This document shows, in pieces, positions 56,664 through 64,000 of a DNA stretch of 64,000 nt. The position numbers and the translations under genes were made by a program. The notes below the pieces were generated by a model. The model was not told the origin of the DNA. It saw only the letters and a program-made list of their open reading frames with translations, and searched no databases. How positions within the stretch are numbered: the first letter of the stretch is position 1; each line of letters starts with the position of its first letter. Origin of the DNA: Undaria pinnatifida (Eukaryota > Sar > Phaeophyceae > Laminariales > Alariaceae); contig JABAKD010000016.1 in the NCBI GenBank assembly GCA_012845835.1, positions 4,402,859 through 4,466,858 of the forward strand, written 5' to 3'.

Positions 56664-57044
56664 TATAGTGCGATATCATATACGAAGCACACCAACATAA
56701 ACATAGATATAAGGACCGTTTGAGTACTAATATGCTATTCAAACGACCCTTACACTTTACGCCGGCATTTCACTTGACACTTGACAGAAGCAGCAGTAAC
56801 AGCAGCAGCGAGAGGTAGTGGCGTATAGGCGGGTGGAGCATCGCAGGCTCCAATCAAAGCAATGAGCTACTACAACAGCAGCCACACGCGCATAGAGTTG
56901 CAGGCTGCTGCTGCTAGGGGGCTGGACTGCTGCTGGGCGGCAGGAATGTAGCGTGGTGCTCTGTGCAAAAATCGGAAAATGTACGTGTACCATCTACGAG
57001 CAGAAAACCGGGTTTGCATCCAAATCTTACGTGCGTACACGGGG

Positions 57045-57135
57045 ATAGGGGATGCGGAAACCCAATCCGCAGGGGGATGCGTAAATCAAATCCCCTGGGG
57101 GATGCGGAAACATCATCCCCGGCATGTTGCGGAAA
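57045..57135. repeat. About 26-bp minisatellite, ggggatgcggaaac type
   Basis: Three to four units share gggatgcg.aaa, each containing a small palindrome (for example aatcccctgggggat). The complementary array occurs at 59440-59520 inside the right segmental duplicate. Confidence 0.6.
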
Positions 57136-57590
57136 CCCGGGAATTTGTCTTGTCCATGCCCAAGGCCAAAACAGTTGAAAAGGCCTGCCACGCGCGACAC
57201 ACTGCACGGATCGCGCCCAAACCTCCGGCAACGTGACCCCAACGGTCGAATTGTGCCAACCCCCCCTTAATGTTTTGGATAAAGGTGCGAGCACAAAGAG
57301 ATGTGTCCGAAGAAAAAATAAATGACAATTATAGTATAAACACACTGCACGGATCGCGCCCAAGAGGTTTGGGCGCGCTATAATTGTCATTTTTTTTTTC
57401 TTCGGACGCATCTCTTCGTGCTCGCACCTTTATCCGAAACGTTAGGGGGGTGGGCACAATTCGACCGTTGGGGTCATGTTGCCGGAGGTTTGGGCGCGAT
57501 CCGTGCGGCGTGTCGCGCGTGGCAAGCCTTTTACACTTGTTTGGCCTTGGGCATGGATAAGGCAAATCCCCGGGTTTCCGCAGCATCCAG
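57122..57590. repeat. Long inverted repeat, two arms of about 210 bp, short spacer
   Basis: The left arm (about 57122-57338, with ggcaacgtgaccccaacggt) and right arm (about 57372-57588, with accgttggggtcatgttgcc) are inverted copies at high identity, separated by about 33 bp. Transcription through it would yield a long hairpin. The right arm is also the start of the segmental duplicate repeated at 59230. Confidence 0.75.
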
Positions 57591-58640
57591 CATCGTGCGC
57601 GCGTACAAAGGGTATACCTTTTTTAATGGTATTATACCCTTTGCGCGCGTACCAGACCCAGAGGTAACATTTTCAGTCGGTCTGTTTTGTGCCTTCTCGT
57701 TAACACAGCCATGAGCACAGCCAACACGCAGAGAGCACAACAAGGTTAAAAAAACTGCCGCCCAGCAGCACCACCAGCAGATATTACCGTGCGTGTGTGG
57801 TACATCCATCTGTGCCGTACTGCTGTGACTAGTTGATTTTTTCGGGGCCTGCTTCGTATATGTAATCGATGACCTGTCTTTTGCTGCTGCTGTTGTCGGC
57901 GGCATCGCCATTCTGGACGAAAACGTTAGGACGGTTTGGATCTAAGACTTTTGGATCAATGGTTCTTATTATATTATATTTCCAATCATGAATTTGTGTT
58001 TCTTCCCCCCCGCGAGCACACACCCAGCCATGTGTAGACAACAGCAGTGAACATGCAGATAACACAGTAGACAACGCTACAACCGTACCCAGTAGCACAA
58101 GCAACAGCAGGCGACATCATCATGCGCGTGTGGCATATCCATACGTGGTGTACTGTGCTACATACAGCTGTACAGCAGTATACGCACAACAGCAAACCGA
58201 TGGTTTGGTTGGTACTCAAACTTCGCTAGGCACAGTAAATTCGTCTCCTCGAAGGGACGATTTTGAATCGGACGACGATAAAAAACAACCCAGCGTGATT
58301 GTGCTTGACTCTAAAAAGCAAACAGCAGTGGATATAGGCGCTGATGCTCCACGGGAGAGAGCTTCTCTATTTCAGCGACAATAGAAGCCCTACAGTTCCT
58401 CATTCCGCGCACTTTCTGCGACAAGCTGATGGTGAAGGGGGATGATTGCCCATCCTGGTGTGGATCGCTCGTCGTGAAGTTAAATTATCTGGCTCAACAA
58501 GCCAAGAAGAGTACCTATTCTGAAATGGCTGATTCCCATACGAAACAAAGCAAAAAAACATCAAACCCAACCACGACAGAAAGACCGCGCACGGAACTAC
58601 TGCTGTTTGTTTTTTTGCCGGTTGAAAATCCACCTTTCGA
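57385..58640 (+). repeat. Segmental duplication, left copy
   Basis: Collinear with 59230-60512 over about 1.26 kb: gcgcgatccgtgcgg, gcgcgcgtaccagacccaga, agccatgagcacagccaaca, gtaatcgat.acctg, aaacagcagtg.atatagg and gccggttgaaaat. Short ORFs inside are interrupted in both copies. CAG-rich stretches suggest it was once part of a larger transposon. Confidence 0.75.
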
Positions 58641-58641
58641 A

Positions 58642-58896
58642 TCGCGTTACGATAGAGGTAGCCCTTTCGCCTGAAATGGTTTTTGAATGACTGGAGCTCC
58701 TTAGCCCAAAATCGTCGGAAACAGGTTAGTTTTTTGCATGATTCGCGTTGTATACCTAGACCATAGAGGAAGTTCATCCGGTAACTGTTTTATTTCTCTC
58801 CAAATCACTTTTTGGGTTAAGAAGGACATATCTTGAGCTCCAAAAGTGAGGGACCTCAGAAAAAAGTGGTCTACACCGTTATTGTAGCACGCATCT
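58642..58896. mobile_element. Second copy of the 24926-25208 MITE-like element
   Basis: Shares, in order, acgatagaggta, tgaatgac.gg.gctcct, gttgt.tatacctag, catccggt and gtagcacgc with the intronic copy. The terminal inverted repeats are partly decayed. It lies immediately after the homologous part of the left segmental duplicate (57385-58640). Confidence 0.55.
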
Positions 58897-59229
58897 TTCG
58901 TCCATTTATTTTTCACCACGCAAATTTTCAAATTTTACTGCATAAGAGTCGCCCGTACAAAAAGGCCTCATCGTGCGAGTACTCGTGCTGGACACGTACT
59001 GATGGGATTACCACTTCTTTACGGTTCTCCACCACGACAGGGAAAGAGCGAACCGTCCCCGGGAGGGCGCCTCCCCAGACTCCGCTTCTGGAGCTGCGGA
59101 TATGAACGTAGTTTTCACTACCACCAGGTACATCTTATTTGCCCACAGGCCGTCAGATGTTGGATGCTTGGATTTCGTTCTTGCGCCACTCCCCTTGGCA
59201 CTTCCCGGAGGGGAACGTTGTGTATACGT

Positions 59230-60512
59230 ATAATGATCATTTTTTTTTTTCCTTTCGGACACGTCGCTTCGTGCTCGGACCTTCATCCGAAACGTTAAGG
59301 GGGGTGGGCACAATTCGACCATTGGGGTCACGTTGCCGGAGATTTGGGCGCGATCCGTGCGGTTTGTCGCGCGTGGCATGCCTTTTAAACTGTTTTGGTC
59401 TTGGGCATGGATACGGCAAATCCCCGGGTTTCCGCAACATCCCTAGGGATGATGTTTCCGCATCCCCGCGGGGATTGTGTTTCCGTATCTCCCCGGGGAT
59501 TGAGTTTACGCACCCCTTTGATGCAAACCGAAAAAATATGTGCACATCATGCGCGCGTACCAGACCCAGAGGTAAACATTCGGTCTGTTTTTTGACCTCT
59601 CATGAACACAGCCATGAGCACAGCCAACACGCAGAGAGCACAACGTTAAAAAACTGTCGCCCAGCAGCATCATCAGGCAACACCGTGCGTGTGTGGCACA
59701 TCCACCTGCACAGTTCTGCTGCGGCTAGTTGATTTTTCGGGGGCTGCTTCGAACATATCTGTAATCGATTACCTGAAAGTTGCTGGTGCTGTGGGCGGCA
59801 TCGCCATTGTGGACGAAAACATTAGGTCCGTTTGGATTTGAGACTTTTGCGTCAATGGTTCTTTGTATTTCCGATCATCACATTGTGCTTCTTCCCCACG
59901 TGACCATCATAAGTAGACAGCAGTGGAAGTGCAGATAACACAGAAAAGGCTACAACCGTGCCCAGTAGCACAAGCAACAACAGGCAATATCATCATCATG
60001 CGCGTTTGGCATACCCGCACGTGGTGTGCTGCTGCTGCACTGTGGCTATGTGTTACATGCAGCAGTAGAGCAGTAAACGTATAGCAGCAAACCGATGCGT
60101 TGGTTCGGACTTGAATTTCGCTAGGCAAAGTAAATTCGTCTCCTCGAGGAGACAATTTCGAATCGTACGACGATCAAAACAATCCAGCGTGATTTGTTTT
60201 CACTTCAAAAATCAAACAGCAGTGAATACAGGCGTTGATGCCCCACGAGAAAGGGCTTCTCTGTCTCCGTTCCTCATTCCGTGCACTTTCTGCGATGAGG
60301 TGGTAAAGGGGGATCATTGCCCATCCTGGCGTGGATCACTCGTCGTGGACTGCAAAATCTGGCTCAACAAGACAAGAGGAGTGTAATACCTATTCTGAAA
60401 TGGCTGATTCCCATCCGTATGAAACGAAGAGAAAACAAAACCACGATAAAAAGACCGGGCACGGAACAGCTGCTGATTTTTTTTTTTGCCGGTTGAAAAT
60501 ACACCTTTCGTC
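59230..60512 (+). repeat. Segmental duplication, right copy
   Basis: Partner of 57385-58640, with the same block order and small indels. It starts tgatcatttttttttt and ends cacctttcg. The left copy is immediately followed by the MITE-like element at 58642, whereas this copy is followed by unrelated sequence. Confidence 0.75.
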
Positions 60513-60703
60513 TATACTACTCCGGGGTATTAACTAATTGCTATTAGCAACCATACCGTACGAGCTGGGCCACGTAGATTGGCCATGCCGCGCTCAACTT
60601 TACGTGTTTAGGTGTGATATTTGGACACGATGTTGATCATGGACCAACCGACAAATGGAAAGCCGGCCTTTTAATTGTGGCTTTTGCAGGGCTCTTCACG
60701 GGT

Positions 60704-60985
60704 CAGGGGGGTTATAAGATGTCGCGGGATGGGTCATTGTGTTTTAAAATCTCACGGGTCGGGTTGGGTCGGGCCAAGAAGTTTTGAAATCTCGCGGGTC
60801 GGGTCGGGTCGGGTCGGGTCGGGTCGGGTCGGGTCGGGTCGGGTCGGGTCGGGCCGGGTCAAAGAGGTCTTGACATCTCGCGGGTCGAGTCGGGTCATGA
60901 CCCGCGAGATACGGGTCACGCGCGGGTCAAGCCACCATGACCCTCAGGTTGTTCTTGGCTGACCCGCGGGTCGAACCCGCGGATC
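60704..60985 (+). repeat. GGGTC pentanucleotide minisatellite element
   Basis: A (GGGTC/TCGGG)n core of about 70 bp lies between flanks containing ttttgaaatctcgcgggtcg and gacatctcgcgggtc. It ends in an inverted portion (gacccgcgggtcgaacccgc). Confidence 0.85.
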
Positions 60986-61020
60986 TGGCCTGCGGATTCG
61001 CCTTTTTCACTTTCTTGCAG

Positions 61021-61144
61021 CTGCTTGCCGGAGGGCCCTTATTTATTGTCGTGCCGACGCCTGGGATCAGCAGGTCCGAAGAGGATACAAAACTTGCCGC
61101 TTCCTGCACGAAAGCCTCTCTCGTCCCCGGGCGATACTCCGATG
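61021..61144 (+). CDS. Possible exon of an unidentified gene
   Basis: A good acceptor (cactttcttgcag) precedes an open frame beginning LLAGGPLFIVVPTPGIS, continuing to GRYSDG, with a good donor g|gtatgt at 61145. Ends in phase 1, which fits the candidate exon at 62824. No family recognised and no ATG, so an upstream exon would be needed. It lies directly after a GGGTC minisatellite. Moderate to low confidence. Confidence 0.3.
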
Positions 61145-61461
61145 GTATGTTATCATAGCATCCAGAAAAATCATACCAGGCAGTAACTTCTCGCGTACGT
61201 ACCAGACATGAAGTATTACTACGCGAATCCCGTGTCGGATGAACCCGTAGGTATTTTCGAGGTATGTTGTCGTCCATCCAAATCTACTAATACAAGCTAG
61301 GGCACACACTCTTGCTGCATTGCGGGGCTGCACCAATAAAGACGACAAACGGCAGTATCAGAGAACCGTATGTACGACGTACGTACACATTGAATAATAT
61401 TAACCGGTGAGAACTATCACCATGCGATTACGAAATATGACCAAACGTAAGAAGGCAAGCC

Positions 61462-61704
61462 TTGAATAGCAGGCGTCGTCGAAGCAGCAGCAGCAGCACT
61501 GGCAGCAGCAAGCACCACCAGCAGACCCCGGATCCTCGTGGATCGCGGCCGCTGCTGACCGATCCACCGCCCCAGTTGTGGGCTTTGCTGCAGGAGGCGG
61601 CTCAGCTAGACTGCTTGCCGGTGCCGGAGACTGCCCAGACAGCTAACTCGTTGGATCGACTCGGGGGTCTAGCGCTACGGGCATGGCTAAGCTACGGGCA
61701 TGGC
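61462..61704 (+). CDS. Coding-like open segment, unidentified
   Basis: An open frame of about 80 codons with a Ser-rich start (RRRRSSSSSTGSS) and an amphipathic part PPPQLWALLQEAAQLDCLPV. It ends in two direct copies of ctacgggcatggctaag. An alternative frame encodes a Gln-rich peptide (QASSKQQQQHWQQQ), so coding status is unproven and phase with neighbouring candidates is unclear. Confidence 0.2.
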
Positions 61705-61894
61705 TAAGCGCGGATGTGTGGATTGCGGTCTTTCTCATTTTTCGCCCGAACCACATATAAAATCTGCAAAAACTGCCGGTCAAAACCCAGAGAGCACGAC
61801 GTCCTGGGAAAAGAACGAGGGACCAAGGACCAACCAACCGACCAAGGTACATATCCAGACATGTTTGACCCGTTACTTTTCGCTTTTGACCCGT

Positions 61895-62255
61895 GAGATA
61901 TGTCACGGGTCCAGTCGACCCGACCCGCATGACACTTGCACCTCGCGTGTCACCCGGAGTGTGGCGGATCGGGTCTGGTCGGGTCAGGAGGTTTTCAAAA
62001 TCTCGCGGGTCGGATGGGGTCGGGTTAGGAGGTTTTCAAAATCACACGGGTCGGGTCGGGTCGGGTCAAGAGGTTTTAAAATCTCGCGGGTCGGGTCGGG
62101 TCGGGTCGGGTCGGGTCGGGTCGGGTCGGGTCGGGTCGGGTCGGGTCGGGTCGGGTTGGGTCAAGACATCTTGAAATTCTCGCGGATCGGGTCGGATCAG
62201 CTGACCCGACCCGACCCGACCCTACCTGACCCGCGGGGTTTGACCTGACCCGTGA
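61895..62255 (+). repeat. GGGTC pentanucleotide minisatellite element, second array
   Basis: Several sub-arrays are separated by aggttttcaaaatctcgcgg-type spacers, then a core of roughly 80 bp of GGGTC, then the complementary strand (gacccgacccgacccgaccc) at 62201-62220, which makes an inverted arrangement. Confidence 0.85.
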
Positions 62256-62823
62256 ACAGTCCTGTTTTTTTGTCGGCGAGGTATGGCCGATGTGACAATC
62301 CGAAAAAAAACAAAAGCGCGTACATTGCGTTAAAAAATAAAAGATAATATGAAAAGGCCGGCTTTCCGTTTGCGTGCACATGCGATTTCAATGCGTTGTT
62401 AAAGTGTCAGATCAAAATTCTCAAAATTGAGCAGAGCATCGCAGAAATGCCAGTTTATCCATTTTTTGTCAAAAACACTTGACTTAAATGGAATCGAGTT
62501 TTGGTAATATCTCTCGTTGGGTGGCCAATTGGGCAATGAAACATCACATAGTATATTACCAGTACCAACAACGCAGCTTGCAAATACGTCCTTGAAATGT
62601 TTTTATAAAATATATCGATATACTCGTATAGTCTATAGTCTATATGTGTTTGTTTTTTAACAGAACAATATGACCCCTCCCATTATGAAAAAACTCACCC
62701 ACATATGCATATGTACCATTTTGCTTTTTTTGCCTAGTCCGTCCCTTTTTCTCCGCCGGCGCAAAGTTTTTTGGTGTGCTTTCTTCTGCAATGCGATCAG
62801 ACTACCCGTCGGTATATTATCAG

Positions 62824-62902
62824 CCGTGTGCCGGGCTCATGGGACGTCCGTGGCGCGAGCTATGGCCGCGGAAAGCCGCCGAGACTGGCTCTATTTTGCG
62901 GG
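62824..62902 (+). CDS. Possible exon of an unidentified gene
   Basis: The acceptor tattatcag precedes 79 nt encoding AVCRAHGTSVARAMAAESRR then DWLYFAG, followed by a gg|gtatga donor. Phase 1 in, phase 2 out; joined to 61144 it completes an Ala codon. Arg/Ala-rich composition and high GC contrast with the surroundings. Confidence 0.25.
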
Positions 62903-63546
62903 GTATGAGACACTTCTGTCCCCGGGCAACCACACACTAGACGTATTTAAGCCTCGAGGTTAGGTCTTAAGTACTTCCAACTGGAAGAGCTAGGCCATTC
63001 GATATTTCGACCTTAAACGCATAAAAAAAACACCATATGTCTAAAACTCGAAATAGTGGTCTCTTTCAGTACGCATAAAAAGAAAAGCCGAGGAAAGATC
63101 AAACTACTTGAAAATAGACTATGATATTTCTGCACTACTCCAGACGCAGATGGCAAGACGAGGATTTATGTCATGAGTCAGCACATGAGTGGGTGGAAAC
63201 TTCGAGAAAGACCCTCCCCTGCCCATGCTGTACGAGCTTGAACAAACGGCCAAAACAAATAACTGGTGCCTGGCAAAAACATTGAGTGCTTCGTACTCCA
63301 TACTCGCTTCATATGTAGGATACCTCGCAGGCGTCTGCCGCCTTCGGTGTGCCTCAGTGTGGCAGTCAGTACAGCAGCACAGCAGGACTGGCCCTCAACC
63401 CGGTTCAATTTCCACCCTCGAAATGTAGGCATCCGCGCGAAAGAGGCAACAGGGTTGTAAACTGCAGCAGCAGCTCCGGCCATGCGCTACGTCGGGCACA
63501 AAAACCAAACAAAAAAATGTGTCATCGAAAAATTACAGCCTCTCAG
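62903..63546. other. Stretch between candidate exons
   Basis: A/T-rich with no clear feature until about 63300. If the 61021-63622 gene is real, this is intron. Confidence 0.3.
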
Positions 63547-63622
63547 GACGAGAGAGCAGGAGCACGAGCGCGCGACGAACTATGTCAGAGTCCCAGTTCT
63601 CTGACCGCAGAGAACGCCAGGG
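63547..63622 (+). CDS. Possible exon of an unidentified gene
   Basis: The acceptor attacagcctctcag precedes DERAGARARDELCQSPSSL then TAENAR, followed by a g|gtagga donor. Its frame does not follow directly from 62902, so another exon would intervene, or the alternative frame, which ends at a TGA near 63602, is the true end. Confidence 0.2.
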
Positions 63623-63654
63623 TAGGAGGAGTCTCGCGGGCGTTTTCCACCGGC

Positions 63655-63750
63655 TAGTTGTGCTGTAGTTGGGTTGGCTGTTGGGGTGCTGGTTGTCTGT
63701 GTGTTGTGCTGTGTTGTTTTGTTTTGTGGTGTGTTGTGTTGTGTGTGCGC
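63655..63750. repeat. GT-rich low-complexity tract
   Basis: tgttgtgctgtgttgttttg-type sequence, an impure GTT/GTGTT repeat. The apparent Thr/Gln/His-rich minus-strand frames here are low-complexity artefacts. Confidence 0.7.
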
Positions 63751-64000
63751 TCGATCCTCGTGAATGAACAAGGACTCCTTTTCAAGTAACAGTACGTAGA
63801 GGCATGCCGCTCCACGAGAGTGGGTCGCCTCTGACCACCGCCAACGTTTCTGATGGTGTTGTACACGCAGGTTGATTAACCCGGGATGGGGATACACCAA
63901 GCGGCTTGCTAGGTTGAGCGTTGCAATTACTGCGTGGGTGTTGTGCTGTGCTGCTGCTGCAGAGTGTCTGATGTTTCCTCGAGCTTTTGTCGTCTGAAAT

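Overview
This is eukaryotic nuclear DNA. It carries two intron-rich genes in head-to-head orientation, then about 20 kb that is almost entirely repeats, with hints of a third gene at the right edge. The two genes are kinesins read from conserved motor motifs split over many short exons. A kinesin-2 is the flagellar (IFT) anterograde motor, so the organism probably builds flagella. Mid-range GC, introns of roughly 0.3-2 kb, about 35 introns in two genes and abundant small LTR elements, MITEs and SINE-like repeats would suit an alga such as a brown alga or another photosynthetic stramenopile. That lineage is a guess; nothing in the window proves it.

Layout. Positions 418-13472 (minus strand) hold a kinesin-8 (KIF18/KIF19/Kip3-type) gene, 15 exons, 3' end probably off the left edge. 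Positions 13473-18116 are the shared 5' spacer (4.6 kb), filled with diverged paralogous copies of an unknown transposon whose decayed coding strand is still visible three times. Positions 18117-40825 (plus strand) hold a kinesin-2 gene of 22 predicted exons and about 1,280 codons. I built both models by hand from splice sites and reading-frame phase, and the phases join without a break. Introns hold tandem repeats, MITEs, a TRIM-like LTR element and SINE-like copies.

Positions 40826-61000 are a repeat landscape. It contains a 1.3-kb non-autonomous LTR element with target-site duplication, a foldback element carrying telomere-like TTAGGG repeats, TRIM-like copies, tandem and segmental duplications, a 210-bp-arm inverted repeat and a gag-like fragment. 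Positions 61021-63622 (plus strand) hold short exon-like segments of an unidentified gene, together with GGGTC pentanucleotide minisatellites.

Most interesting points: (1) TRIM-like elements that combine short LTRs, a primer-binding site resembling a tRNA-Ser 3' end, a polypurine tract and an embedded tRNA-Leu-like 3' half with a pol III B box; (2) the same primer-binding site in an unrelated, larger LTR element; (3) tandem duplications that copied splice sites of the kinesin-2 gene; (4) three apparent GC-AG introns; (5) the divergent kinesin-8/kinesin-2 pair, both with long Gly/Ser/Arg-rich extensions.
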